Of a stretch of DNA of 64,000 nucleotides, positions 55,913 to 64,000 are shown one piece after another; position 1 is the first letter of the stretch, and each line of letters begins with the position of its first letter. A program made the translations under genes and the position numbers. Below the pieces are notes generated by a model that saw nothing but the letters and a program-made list of their open reading frames with translations, was not told where the DNA came from and ran no database searches. The stretch lies in NCBI RefSeq assembly GCF_013522725.1, contig NZ_JAAMRF010000004.1:248001-312000 (forward strand), read 5' to 3'. Source of the DNA: Stutzerimonas azotifigens. GTDB lineage: Bacteria; Pseudomonadota; Gammaproteobacteria; Pseudomonadales; Pseudomonadaceae.

Positions 55913-57340
55913 ATGGCCACGGCTTCGAAACAACTAAAACTTAGTGCATTGGTGGCGCTGGTGGTGGGCTCGATGATCGGCGGCGGGATCTTTTCCCTGC
56001 CGCAGAACATGGCGGCCAGCGCCAGCGCCGGCGCAATCCTCATCGGCTGGGCGATTACCGCGGTCGGCATGCTGAGCCTTGCCTTCGTTTTCCAGACCCT
56101 GGCTAACCGCAAGCCGGATCTCGACGCGGGTGTCTATGCCTACGCCAAGGCCGGCTTTGGCGACTACATGGGCTTTTCCTCCGCCTGGGGCTACTGGATC
56201 AGCGCCTGGATCGGCAACGTCAGCTACTTCGTCCTGCTGTTCAGCACCCTCGGCTATTTCTTTCCGATATTCGGCGAGGGCAACACCCTGCCAGCGGTGA
56301 TCGGGGCCTCGCTGGTGTTATGGGGCGTCCATCTGCTGGTCCTACGTGGCATCCAGCAGGCGGCCTTCATCAACCTGATCAGCACCATCGCCAAGATCGT
56401 ACCGCTGGTCCTGTTCATCATCATCACCGCGGTCGCCTTTCGTCTGGACGTGTTCACGGCCGACTTCTGGGGCCGCGGCAACCTCGAACTCGGCAGCGTG
56501 ATGGAGCAGGTGCGCAACATGATGCTGGTGACCGTCTGGGTGTTCATCGGCATCGAAGGCGCCAGCGTCTATTCGGCGCGGGCCGAGCGGCGTAGCGACG
56601 TCGGCAAGGCCACGGTGATCGGCTTCATCGGCGTGCTGGCCCTGCTGGTGCTGGTGAACGTGCTGTCGATGGGCATCATGAGCCAGGCCGAGCTGGCCGG
56701 TCTGAAGAATCCGTCCATGGCCGGCGTACTGGAGCAGGTCGTCGGACGCTGGGGCGCGGTGCTGATCAGCGTCGGGCTGGTGGTGTCGCTGGCCGGCGCC
56801 CTGCTCTCCTGGACCCTGCTGTGCGCCGAGATCCTCTTCGCCGGCGCCCGCGACAACACCATGCCGAGCTTCCTGCGCAAGGAGAACGCCAACCACGTCC
56901 CGGCCAACGCGTTGTGGCTGTCGAACGGGCTGATCCAGCTGTTCCTGATCATCACGCTGTTCAGCGCCTCGACGTACCTGAGCCTGCTCTACCTGGCCAC
57001 CTCGATGATTCTGGTGCCCTACTTCTGGTCGGCCGCCTACGCGCTGCTGCTCGGCGTGCGCGGCGAGAGCTACGAGAACGCGCCCGGGGAGCGGCGCAAG
57101 GATCTGCTGACCGCCGCGATCGCCACGTTCTATGCGCTCTGGCTGGTGTATGCCGGCGGCATGCAGTACCTGCTGCTGTCCGCCCTGCTCTATGCGCCGG
57201 GTGCGCTGCTCTTCGCCAAGGCCAAGCGCGAGCTCGGCCAGCCGGTTTTCACCCCGTTGGAGAAGCTGATCTTCGCCGTGGTGCTGGTCGGTGCGGCAAT
57301 CGCTGCCTACGGGCTGTACGACGGATTCCTGTCTCTCTGA
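55913..57340 (+). CDS. arcD: Arginine/ornithine antiporter ArcD
   Basis: Inner-membrane exchanger of 475 residues with about 13 hydrophobic helices, of the APC family. It imports arginine and exports the ornithine made by the pathway without energy cost. [19 protein letters not shown] is the substrate-binding helix 1 signature; [20 protein letters not shown] and [24 protein letters not shown] are typical of ArcD. The ATG at 55913 has AGGAG 7 bases upstream. First gene of arcDABC, preceded by an ANR-like box. Confidence 0.95.
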   Translation: MATASKQLKLSALVALVVGSMIGGGIFSLPQNMAASASAGAILIGWAITAVGMLSLAFVFQTLANRKPDLDAGVYAYAKAGFGDYMGFSSAWGYWISAWIGNVSYFVLLFSTLGYFFPIFGEGNTLPAVIGASLVLWGVHLLVLRGIQQAAFINLISTIAKIVPLVLFIIITAVAFRLDVFTADFWGRGNLELGSVMEQVRNMMLVTVWVFIGIEGASVYSARAERRSDVGKATVIGFIGVLALLVLVNVLSMGIMSQAELAGLKNPSMAGVLEQVVGRWGAVLISVGLVVSLAGALLSWTLLCAEILFAGARDNTMPSFLRKENANHVPANALWLSNGLIQLFLIITLFSASTYLSLLYLATSMILVPYFWSAAYALLLGVRGESYENAPGERRKDLLTAAIATFYALWLVYAGGMQYLLLSALLYAPGALLFAKAKRELGQPVFTPLEKLIFAVVLVGAAIAAYGLYDGFLSL

Positions 57341-57440
57341 TCCATGGGGCCCGCTGCCCCAGCAACGCTCGACCACAGCCACAAGCGGTGGAGAGCCACC
57401 GAGCACCCCACCGGTGCGAAGACTTGCAAGGAGTACTGCC

Positions 57441-58697
57441 ATGACACCGCAACCCCTGAAGCTGGGCGTCCACTCCGAGGCCGGAAAACTGCGCCAGGTA
57501 CTGGTCTGCTCGCCAGGCCTGGCCCACCAGCGCCTGACGCCGACCAATTGCGACGAGCTGCTGTTCGACGATGTGCTGTGGGTGAACCAGGCCAAGCGCG
57601 ACCATTTCGACTTCGTTACCAAGATGCGCGAACGGGGCGTCGAGGTTCTGGAAATGCACAACCTGCTGACCGAGACGGTGAGCAATCCGGAAGCCCTGAA
57701 GTGGATCCTCGACCGCAAGATCACCCCCAACCAGGTTGGCATCGGTCTGCAGAACGAAGTGCGCAGCTGGCTCGAAGAGCAGCAACCCAGACAGCTCGCC
57801 GAATACCTGATCGGCGGCGTCTCGGGCAGCGATCTGCCCGGCACCCACAGCGGCGAGATCGTCAGCCTGTTCCGTGATTACCTGGGCCACTCGAGCTTCA
57901 TCCTGCCGCCGCTGCCCAACACGATGTTCACCCGTGACACCAGCTGCTGGATCTACGGTGGGGTGTCGCTCAACCCGATGCACTGGACCGCACGGCGTCA
58001 GGAAACCCTGCTGACCGCGGCCATCTACCGCTTCCACCCGCATTTCTTCGGGCAGGACTTCAAGGTCTGGTACGGCGACCCCCAACTCGACCATGGCCTG
58101 GCCACGCTCGAAGGCGGCGACGTGATGCCGATCGGCAAGGGCGTGGTCCTGATCGGGATGGGCGAACGCACCTCGCGTCAGGCCATCGGCCAACTGGCCC
58201 AGTCCCTGTTCAGCCAGGGCGCGGCCGAGCGCGTGATCGTGGCCGGCCTGCCGCGCTCGCGCTCGGCGATGCACCTGGATACGGTGTTCAGCTTCTGCGA
58301 TCGCGACCTGGTGACCATCTACCCTGAAGTCGTGCACGGCATCGTGGCATTCAGCCTGCGCCCCGACGAAAGCAAGCCGGGCGGCATCGACCTGCGCCGC
58401 GAGGGCGCGAGCTTCCTCCAGGTGGTCGCCGAAGCCCTCGGCCTGCCGGCCCTGCGAGTGGTGGAGACCGGTGGCGACAGTTACGAGGTCGAGCGCGAGC
58501 AATGGGACGACGGCAACAACGTGGTCGCCCTCGAGCCCGGCGTGGTGATCGGCTACGACCGCAACACCTTCACCAACACCCTGCTGCGCAAGGCCGGTGT
58601 CGAGGTGATCACCATCAGTGCCAGCGAACTGGGCCGGGGCCGTGGCGGCGGCCACTGCATGACCTGCCCGATCGTGCGCGACGCCCTGGACTATTGA
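57441..58697 (+). CDS. arcA: Arginine deiminase
   Basis: Hydrolyses arginine to citrulline and ammonia. 418 residues, as in PAO1. [58 protein letters not shown] (catalytic His-x-Asp) and the C-terminal [14 protein letters not shown] with the nucleophilic Cys are all present. AAGGAG precedes the ATG by 8 bases. The 100-base gap after arcD shows no hairpin or promoter I can support. Confidence 0.98.
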   Translation: MTPQPLKLGVHSEAGKLRQVLVCSPGLAHQRLTPTNCDELLFDDVLWVNQAKRDHFDFVTKMRERGVEVLEMHNLLTETVSNPEALKWILDRKITPNQVGIGLQNEVRSWLEEQQPRQLAEYLIGGVSGSDLPGTHSGEIVSLFRDYLGHSSFILPPLPNTMFTRDTSCWIYGGVSLNPMHWTARRQETLLTAAIYRFHPHFFGQDFKVWYGDPQLDHGLATLEGGDVMPIGKGVVLIGMGERTSRQAIGQLAQSLFSQGAAERVIVAGLPRSRSAMHLDTVFSFCDRDLVTIYPEVVHGIVAFSLRPDESKPGGIDLRREGASFLQVVAEALGLPALRVVETGGDSYEVEREQWDDGNNVVALEPGVVIGYDRNTFTNTLLRKAGVEVITISASELGRGRGGGHCMTCPIVRDALDY

Positions 58698-58747
58698 TCA
58701 CCGCCGGGCCTCGTCCCGGCAAGTCCCACATTCGGAGGACCCATCTC

Positions 58748-59758
58748 ATGGCTTTCAATATTCACAACCGCAGCCTGCTCAGCCTCATGCACCACAGCGA
58801 GCGCGAGCTGCGCTACCTGCTCGATCTGTCCCGCGACCTCAAGCGCGCCAAATACACCGGCACCGAGCGCCAGCATCTCAAGGGCAAGAACATCGCGCTG
58901 ATCTTCGAGAAGACTTCTACCCGTACCCGCTGCGCCTTCGAAGTCGCCGCCTACGACCAGGGCGCCAACGTCACCTACATCGACCCGAACTCCTCGCAGA
59001 TCGGCCACAAGGAAAGCATGAAGGACACCGCGCGGGTGCTCGGGCGCATGTACGACGCCATCGAATACCGCGGTTTCAAGCAGGAGATCGTCGAGGAGCT
59101 GGCCCGCTACGCCGGAGTGCCGGTCTACAACGGCCTCACCGACGAGTATCACCCGACCCAGATGTTGGCCGACGTGATGACCATGCGCGAACACAGCGAC
59201 AAGCCGCTGCACCAGATCAGCTATGCCTACCTGGGCGATGCGCGCAACAACATGGGCAACTCGCTGCTGCTGATCGGTGCCAAGCTCGGCATGGACGTGC
59301 GCGTCGCCGCGCCACGTGCGCTGTGGCCGAACGAGCAGCACATCGAGGCGTGCAATGCCTTTGCCGAGCAGAGCGGCGCTCGGCTGCTGCTCACCGAAGA
59401 CCCGCGCGCAGCGGTGCAGGACGTCGATTTCGTCCATACGGACGTCTGGGTGTCGATGGGCGAACCGGTCGAAGCCTGGGCCGAGCGCATCGAACAGCTG
59501 CTGCCCTACCAGGTGAACCCAGCGCTGATGCAGGCCACCGGCAACCCGCGCAGCAAGTTCATGCACTGCCTGCCGGCCTTCCATAACAGCGAGACCAAGA
59601 TCGGTGGGGAGATCGCGGCCAAGTACCCGCACCTGGCCAACGGCATCGAGGTGACCGAAGAGGTATTCGAGTCGCCAGCCTGCATCGCCTTCGAGCAGGC
59701 CGAGAACCGCATGCACACCATCAAGGCGATCCTGGTTTCGACCCTCGCCGACATCTGA
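58748..59758 (+). CDS. arcB: Ornithine carbamoyltransferase, catabolic
   Basis: Phosphorolyses citrulline to ornithine and carbamoyl phosphate in the arginine deiminase pathway. 336 residues, as in PAO1 Arc[21 protein letters not shown] is the carbamoyl phosphate motif, [41 protein letters not shown] and [13 protein letters not shown] complete the site. The catabolic role is taken from the operon; ArcB of P. aeruginosa is a dodecamer with strong cooperativity that keeps it working in the breakdown direction. GGAGG lies 10 bases before the ATG. Confidence 0.97.
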   Translation: MAFNIHNRSLLSLMHHSERELRYLLDLSRDLKRAKYTGTERQHLKGKNIALIFEKTSTRTRCAFEVAAYDQGANVTYIDPNSSQIGHKESMKDTARVLGRMYDAIEYRGFKQEIVEELARYAGVPVYNGLTDEYHPTQMLADVMTMREHSDKPLHQISYAYLGDARNNMGNSLLLIGAKLGMDVRVAAPRALWPNEQHIEACNAFAEQSGARLLLTEDPRAAVQDVDFVHTDVWVSMGEPVEAWAERIEQLLPYQVNPALMQATGNPRSKFMHCLPAFHNSETKIGGEIAAKYPHLANGIEVTEEVFESPACIAFEQAENRMHTIKAILVSTLADI

Positions 59759-59803
59759 GCATCCGGCGCCCGGAGTTTCGGGCGCGCACAGGAGGAAGAC
59801 CGC

Positions 59804-60730
59804 ATGCGTATCGTCGTCGCATTGGGTGGCAATGCCCTGCTTCGCAGAGGCGAGCCGCTGAGCGCGGATAACCAGCGCGAGAACGTGAGGGCCGCCTGCA
59901 CCCAGATCGCCCGGATCGCGCCGGGCAACGAGCTGGTCGTAGCCCATGGCAACGGCCCGCAGGTCGGGCTGCTGGCTTTGCAGGGCGCGGCCTATTCGGA
60001 TGTGCCTGCCTATCCGCTGGATGTCCTCGGTGCGGAAACCGAGGGCATGATCGGTTACATCATCGAGCAGGAGCTGGGCAACCTGCTGCCCTTCGAGGTG
60101 CCCTTCGCCACGCTTCTGACCCAGGTGGAAGTGGACGCCGCCGACCCAGCCTTCGAGCATCCCAGCAAGCCGATCGGGCCGGTCTACAGCCGCGAGGAAG
60201 CCGAGCGCCTGGCACGCGAGAAAGGCTGGAGCATCGCCGCCGATGGAGACCGCTTCCGTCGGGTGGTCCCAAGCCCGCGGCCGAAGCGGATCTTCGAGAT
60301 AAGGCCGATCCGCTGGCTGCTGGAAAAAGGCAGCGTGGTGATATGCGCCGGGGGCGGAGGCATCCCTACGGTGTATGACCAGGACGGACAACTGCACGGC
60401 ATCGAGGCGGTGATCGACAAGGACCTTTGCTCGGCCCTGCTGGCCGAACAGCTGGAGGCGGATTTGCTGGTGATCGCAACCGACGTCGATGGCGCCTACC
60501 TGGACTGGGGAACACCAGAACAGCGGCGCATCGGCGAGGCCCATCCCGACCAGCTGGAACGCCTGGGTTTCGCTGCCGGCTCGATGGGGCCGAAGGTGCA
60601 GGCGGCCTGCGAGTTCGCCCGCAACACCGGCAAGGTCGCGGTGATCGGTTCCCTGGGTGATATCGAGGCGATCGCGCAGGGCCGGGCCGGAACGCGGGTC
60701 AGCCTGGCAGCGGAGTCGTCTTTGACCTAG
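59804..60730 (+). CDS. arcC: Carbamate kinase
   Basis: Transfers phosphate from carbamoyl phosphate to ADP, the ATP-yielding last step of the arginine deiminase pathway. 308 residues. [104 protein letters not shown] and [14 protein letters not shown] are the family motifs. AGGAGGA precedes the ATG. It ends at a strong terminator. Confidence 0.97.
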   Translation: MRIVVALGGNALLRRGEPLSADNQRENVRAACTQIARIAPGNELVVAHGNGPQVGLLALQGAAYSDVPAYPLDVLGAETEGMIGYIIEQELGNLLPFEVPFATLLTQVEVDAADPAFEHPSKPIGPVYSREEAERLAREKGWSIAADGDRFRRVVPSPRPKRIFEIRPIRWLLEKGSVVICAGGGGIPTVYDQDGQLHGIEAVIDKDLCSALLAEQLEADLLVIATDVDGAYLDWGTPEQRRIGEAHPDQLERLGFAAGSMGPKVQAACEFARNTGKVAVIGSLGDIEAIAQGRAGTRVSLAAESSLT

Positions 60731-60742
60731 GGACGATGCCAA

Positions 60743-60775
60743 CGAAAAAGGGGTGCCGGTGGCACCCCTTTTTCG
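60743..60775. terminator. Bidirectional intrinsic terminator between arcC and the DUF1329 gene
   Basis: Perfect 15-base arms (60743-60757 and 60761-60775) around GGT, with A5 on the left and T5 on the right, so both strands end in a U-tract. It serves arcDABC on the plus strand and the DUF1329 gene on the minus strand. Confidence 0.95.
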
Positions 60776-60792
60776 TGACGGCAAAGCCTCGG

Positions 60793-62127
60793 TCAGTTGT
60801 CGCGGCGCAGCGCCTGGGGCGAGAAATCGCGCGGCTGCAGCTTCACGTCGAACTGGTACATCGGCTCGTTGTTGTCCAGACCGTCGACGAAGTAGTTACC
60901 CCGCTTGAGGTCGTAGAGGGTCTCCAGGGTGCTGGCGAACATCGGCACCTCGTAGTAGTTGATCGGATGGCTTTCCTGCAGCCCGACCAGCTCGCCATTC
61001 TGGTCGTAGAGGTCCACCGCCAGGATCTGCCAGCTGTCCTCGTCGATATAGAAGCGACGCCGGTCATAGGTGTGCTTGAAGCTCGGCCGCAGGGTCGCAT
61101 CGACAACCCATACACGGTGCAACTCGTAACGCAGCAGCTCCGGGTTCAGCGTCTTGGACTTGACGATGTCGTTGTAGGGGATGCCCTTCTGGTGTACGGC
61201 ATAGCTGTTGTAAGGCATCAGCATCTCGCGCTTGCCCACTAGCTGCCATTCATAGCGATCCGGCGCGCCGTTGAACGAGTCGACTACGTCGGCCGTGGCC
61301 AGACCGCTAGTGTCCGGCTGCGGCGAGTCGTAGGCCAGCGAGGGCAGACGCCGGACGCGGCGGTCATCAGGGCTGTAGCGCCATGCCTTGCGGGTCGCCA
61401 TGACCTGATCGAGGGTATCCTGAACCACCAACGCGGTACCGGACAACTTCGCCGGGGCGGTCACCTTGTACTTGTAGTACAGCAGGGTATTGTCCAGGCT
61501 GTCTTCGGTCATGCCTTCTCGGTTGTAGACGCTGTAGACCAGCCGATCCCGCTTGATGTAATGCGGGTTGCCGTTGATCACCACCGCCTGGTTGTTGATG
61601 ATGCGGATCTGCTCACCCTTGTAGTGCAGGATGTGGTTCCAGATCACCTCGGTACCGTCCTGGGGCAGCGGGAAGGGTATGCCCGCCGACGCCCCACGAA
61701 TGCCGTTTCCGTTGGCGATCAGCTCCGCATTGACGGCGTTGAGACGCGTGGCGTCATAGATGCGCTGCGGTGCCGAAGCACTGCGGCGGGTCGGGAACAC
61801 GCGCAGGTAGAACTCAGGATAGCGCTCGACCAGGGCACGCAACCCTTCGGGCAGCAGCGAGGCGTACTGGCCAACGTTGCCTCGGTCGACCCGGTAGAGC
61901 TGCGCATCGCTGGCGAAAGGATCAGGGTGATGCATGCCGCTCGAATAGCTGGCCGGAGACTGCACGCCGCCGGTCCAGGCCGGGATGGTGCCGGAGGCGT
62001 TACCCGCCCGTTCGGCACCCAGTGGGGTCAGATCCTGCCCCAGGCGAGCGGCCTGGGCGCTATCGACCTTGGCTTGAGCCTGGCCGACGCAGGCCATCAA
62101 CAACAGAATTCCAATCTTTCTGTACAT
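60793..62127 (-). CDS. DUF1329 domain outer-membrane-associated protein
   Basis: Exported protein of 444 residues. A signal peptide (MYRKIGILLLMACVGQAQA) precedes a DUF1329 domain: ARLGQDLTPLGAERAGNA, GTIPAWTGGV, a FPTRRSASAP segment, YDATRLNAVNAELIANGNGI, GIPFPLPQDGTEVIWNH, RRVRRLPSLAYDSPQPDTSG and WVVDATLRP. The fold is LolA/LolB-like, and members are often encoded near DUF1302 proteins and RND exporters that move lipids or quorum-signal precursors; no such partner is adjacent here. AGGAG lies upstream of the ATG. The 216-base gap 62128-62343 to trmB holds no feature I can identify. Confidence 0.9.
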   Translation of the reverse strand: MYRKIGILLLMACVGQAQAKVDSAQAARLGQDLTPLGAERAGNASGTIPAWTGGVQSPASYSSGMHHPDPFASDAQLYRVDRGNVGQYASLLPEGLRALVERYPEFYLRVFPTRRSASAPQRIYDATRLNAVNAELIANGNGIRGASAGIPFPLPQDGTEVIWNHILHYKGEQIRIINNQAVVINGNPHYIKRDRLVYSVYNREGMTEDSLDNTLLYYKYKVTAPAKLSGTALVVQDTLDQVMATRKAWRYSPDDRRVRRLPSLAYDSPQPDTSGLATADVVDSFNGAPDRYEWQLVGKREMLMPYNSYAVHQKGIPYNDIVKSKTLNPELLRYELHRVWVVDATLRPSFKHTYDRRRFYIDEDSWQILAVDLYDQNGELVGLQESHPINYYEVPMFASTLETLYDLKRGNYFVDGLDNNEPMYQFDVKLQPRDFSPQALRRDN

Positions 62128-62343
62128 CGTCCTTTACTCCTTGCAGCGCGGTCCGGGCGCTGCTTCGTGCCGCTGCCGGAATGGCAGAGCAGCCGTGGTA
62201 AGCGTTGTGTTGGGCGCGCCTTCCTGGCGGCCGCTGGCGTCGAGACGAGTGGGTGCTGTCTCGATCGCCGCGCGGATTCATCCCTATGGCCGTTGTGCGG
62301 CTCTCGTCGGACGCAGAGTTTGACGTCCTCTCATTTCTTACGC

Positions 62344-63063
62344 TTACTCGGTGCGCTGGAACTTGAGGTCCCAGACACCATGCCCGAGGCGTTCGCCACG
62401 GCGTTCGAACTTGGTCACCGGTCGCTCCTCGGGCCGAGGGACGAAGCCGTCCTCGTCACCCAGGTTGCGGTAGCCGGCCACCGCGTTCATCACCTCGAGC
62501 ATGTGCTCGGCATAGGGCTGCCAATCGGTCGCCATATGGAGCACGCCCCCGGCCTTGAGCTTCTGTCGCACCAGGTCCGCGAAGGCGGGCTGGACGATAC
62601 GCCGCTTGTGGTGGCGACTCTTGTGCCAGGGGTCTGGAAAAAACAGCAAAACCCGGTCCAGGCTCGCATCGGCGACGCAGGTGCGCAGTACCTCCAGCGC
62701 ATCGCAGCTGTAGACCCGGACATTGTTCATCTCGCGCGCCAGCAGGCCGCTGAGCAGCGCCCCAACGCCCGGTTTGTGCACTTCGACGCCGATGAAATCC
62801 TGCTCGGGCGCCGCTGCCGCCATTTCCAGCGTGGAATGGCCCATGCCGAAGCCGATCTCGAAGGTCAGCGGCGCCGTGCGCCCGAAGACCTGGGAAAAGT
62901 CCTGCATCCCTTGTTCCAGTTCGAGACCGAAGCGCGGCCAACCCTCTTCAAGCGCGCGCTGCTGGCCGACCGTGGTACGGCCGGCGCGCATGACGAAGCT
63001 CTTGACGGTGCGCATCGGGCGTTGTCCGGTCGGTTCGCCGGAGGGTTGCTGCATATCGCTCAT
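62344..63063 (-). CDS. trmB: tRNA (guanine-N(7)-)-methyltransferase
   Basis: Forms m7G46 in the variable loop of tRNAs. 239 residues. [15 protein letters not shown] is the SAM-binding motif, [14 protein letters not shown] motif [27 protein letters not shown] the catalytic Asp and tRNA-binding region, and [21 protein letters not shown] motif VI. The C-terminus [17 protein letters not shown] is conserved. The N-terminal 55 residues ([21 protein letters not shown]) are the usual TrmB extension. Follows thiG on the minus strand. Confidence 0.97.
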   Translation of the reverse strand: MSDMQQPSGEPTGQRPMRTVKSFVMRAGRTTVGQQRALEEGWPRFGLELEQGMQDFSQVFGRTAPLTFEIGFGMGHSTLEMAAAAPEQDFIGVEVHKPGVGALLSGLLAREMNNVRVYSCDALEVLRTCVADASLDRVLLFFPDPWHKSRHHKRRIVQPAFADLVRQKLKAGGVLHMATDWQPYAEHMLEVMNAVAGYRNLGDEDGFVPRPEERPVTKFERRGERLGHGVWDLKFQRTE

Positions 63064-63094
63064 GGATGTCCTGCACGTTCGTAAAATGCGGCGT

Positions 63095-63120
63095 CCCGGC
63101 CGTAAACAGGGTCGGCCGGG
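63095..63120 (-). other. Palindrome between thiG and trmB
   Basis: CCCGGCC (63095-63101) and GGCCGGG (63114-63120) pair around a 12-base loop, in the 63-base gap after thiG. A short T-rich stretch lies about 15 bases further on the minus strand. It is a weak attenuator candidate. Confidence 0.35.
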
Positions 63121-63126
63121 CCCCGT

Positions 63127-63921
63127 TCAGTTGATCAAGCCATCGAGGGGAGAAGAAGCGCTGGCATAGAGCTTCTTCGGCATGCGACCGGCCAGGTAAG
63201 CCAGGCGCCCTGCCTCGATGGCGTATTTCATCGCCTCGGCCATCAGCACCGGATTCTGCGCGTGGGCGATGGCGCTGTTCATCAGCACCGCCTCGCAACC
63301 GAGCTCCATGGCGATGGTGGCATCCGAGGCGGTGCCCACGCCGGCATCGACCAGCACCGGCACCGTAGCTTCTTCGAGAATGATGCGCAGGTTGTAGGGG
63401 TTGCAGATCCCAAGACCCGTGCCGATCAGACCGGCCAGTGGCATCACCGCGATGCAGCCCATCTCGGCCAGTTGGCGAGCGATGATCGGGTCGTCGCTGG
63501 TGTAGACCATCACGTCGAAGCCGTCCTTGATCAGCACTTCGGCCGCCTTGAGGGTCTCGATCACGTTGGGAAACAGGGTCTTCTGGTCGGCCAGCACTTC
63601 GAGCTTGACCAGGTTGTGCCCGTCCAGCAGCTCGCGCGCCAGGCGACAGGTACGCACCGCCTCGGTGGCGTCGTAGCAGCCGGCGGTATTCGGCAGGATG
63701 GTGTAGCGCTCCGGAGAGATGACATCGAGCAGGTTCGGCTCGCCCGGATTCTGCCCGATGTTGGTGCGGCGGACCGCGACCGTGACGATCTCGGCACCGG
63801 AGGCCGCGATAGCGGCGCCGGTCTGCTCGAGATCCTTGTATTTGCCGGTGCCCACCAGCAGGCGCGACTGGTAAGTACGGCCGGCAAGGGTAAAGGGCTT
63901 GTCGTGGGGAACTGGGGTCAT
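63127..63921 (-). CDS. thiG: Thiazole synthase ThiG
   Basis: Builds the thiazole phosphate of thiamine from deoxyxylulose phosphate, dehydroglycine and ThiS-thiocarboxylate. 264 residues. [49 protein letters not shown], the Schiff-base Lys in [43 protein letters not shown] and [24 protein letters not shown] are all diagnostic. AGAGG lies 7 bases before the start. The thiS gene ends directly upstream. Confidence 0.97.
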   Translation of the reverse strand: MTPVPHDKPFTLAGRTYQSRLLVGTGKYKDLEQTGAAIAASGAEIVTVAVRRTNIGQNPGEPNLLDVISPERYTILPNTAGCYDATEAVRTCRLARELLDGHNLVKLEVLADQKTLFPNVIETLKAAEVLIKDGFDVMVYTSDDPIIARQLAEMGCIAVMPLAGLIGTGLGICNPYNLRIILEEATVPVLVDAGVGTASDATIAMELGCEAVLMNSAIAHAQNPVLMAEAMKYAIEAGRLAYLAGRMPKKLYASASSPLDGLIN

Positions 63922-63978
63922 TGGGAGCCTCTCGTGTACGGGTTGCGGCGAGCGATCTGGACGGGACGCGTGGGCGAC

Positions 63979-64000
63979 TCAGCCGCCACCGATGGCGTGC
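63979..64000 (-). CDS. thiS: Sulfur carrier protein ThiS (C-terminal end only)
   Basis: Only the last seven codons lie in the window. They read AIGGG before a TGA at 63981-63979, the di-glycine tail on which the thiocarboxylate is formed. Place (58 bases upstream of thiG, same strand) and ending fit ThiS, but the fragment is too short for more. Confidence 0.65.

Noticed and set aside
58691..60784. A 697-codon open frame on the minus strand opposite arcB and arcC
   Set aside because: Antisense of two clear enzyme genes, spanning their intergenic gap by chance; no family match or SD.
62128..62343. A small gene or RNA between the DUF1329 gene and trmB
   Set aside because: Short open frames here have no SD or conserved text, and I found no hairpin or promoter that supports an RNA.

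Overview
The window is chromosomal DNA of a high-GC gammaproteobacterium of the Pseudomonas group. Three things point there: the complete type IV pilus chemotaxis cluster pilGHIJK-chpABC, an arcDABC arginine deiminase operon, and a gene order that from memory follows Pseudomonas aeruginosa PAO1 PA0381-PA0432 with a few replacements. GAAGC/GCTGCAAGC-type palindromic repeats suggest the P. stutzeri (Stutzerimonas) side of the group; that genus call is inference. The window is almost wholly coding. I see no rRNA, tRNA, phage, insertion sequence or CRISPR array.

Layout. 1-5.7 kb: the N-terminal part of an ABC-2 type ATPase, divergent from the NAD-dependent DNA ligase gene ligB; then small exported proteins, a CPA1 Na+/H+ antiporter and a hotdog thioesterase. 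5.7-8.4 kb: a strong promoter, an S-adenosylhomocysteine (SAH) riboswitch and ahcY-metF. 8.5-12.1 kb: the nucleosidase gene ppnN and a DEAD-box helicase gene of the rhlE2 type. 12.2-18.1 kb: a MexAB-OprM/TtgABC efflux operon with a TtgR-like operator but no adjacent regulator gene. 18.1-21.6 kb: yceI-cytochrome b561, bioA and rsmE. 21.7-35.0 kb: the Chp chemosensory operon on the minus strand, with a very large ChpA. 35.2-41.2 kb: gshB, tonB3, yqgE, ruvX, pyrR, pyrB and a non-catalytic pyrC homologue. 41.2-44.4 kb: a double TM2 protein and an apparently SOS-controlled pair, radical SAM plus DUF4130-UdgX. 44.4-48.8 kb: pilU and pilT, divergent from yggS-proC-yggT. 48.9-55.4 kb: a dynamin-like GTPase with its own promoter, then metX-metW-DUF4426-rdgB-hemW-DUF3392. 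55.4-60.8 kb: a small unknown gene and arcDABC. 60.8-64 kb: a DUF1329 gene, trmB, thiG and the last codons of thiS.

How the genes work together. ahcY and metF form a methyl-cycle unit under the SAH riboswitch, and metX-metW feeds homocysteine synthesis. pilGHIJK-chpABC, pilT/pilU and tonB3 all serve twitching motility and pilus assembly. pyrR-pyrB-pyrC' encodes the aspartate transcarbamoylase holoenzyme and its putative regulator. arcDABC makes ATP from arginine without oxygen, and a candidate ANR box lies upstream.

The most interesting locus is 41.68-44.37 kb. A near-perfect LexA palindrome overlaps the promoter of a two-gene operon that encodes a radical SAM protein with a helix-hairpin-helix C-terminus and a DUF4130-UdgX fusion, a member of the uracil-DNA crosslinking family. 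This looks like an SOS-induced DNA repair or modification module whose chemistry is not established to my knowledge.
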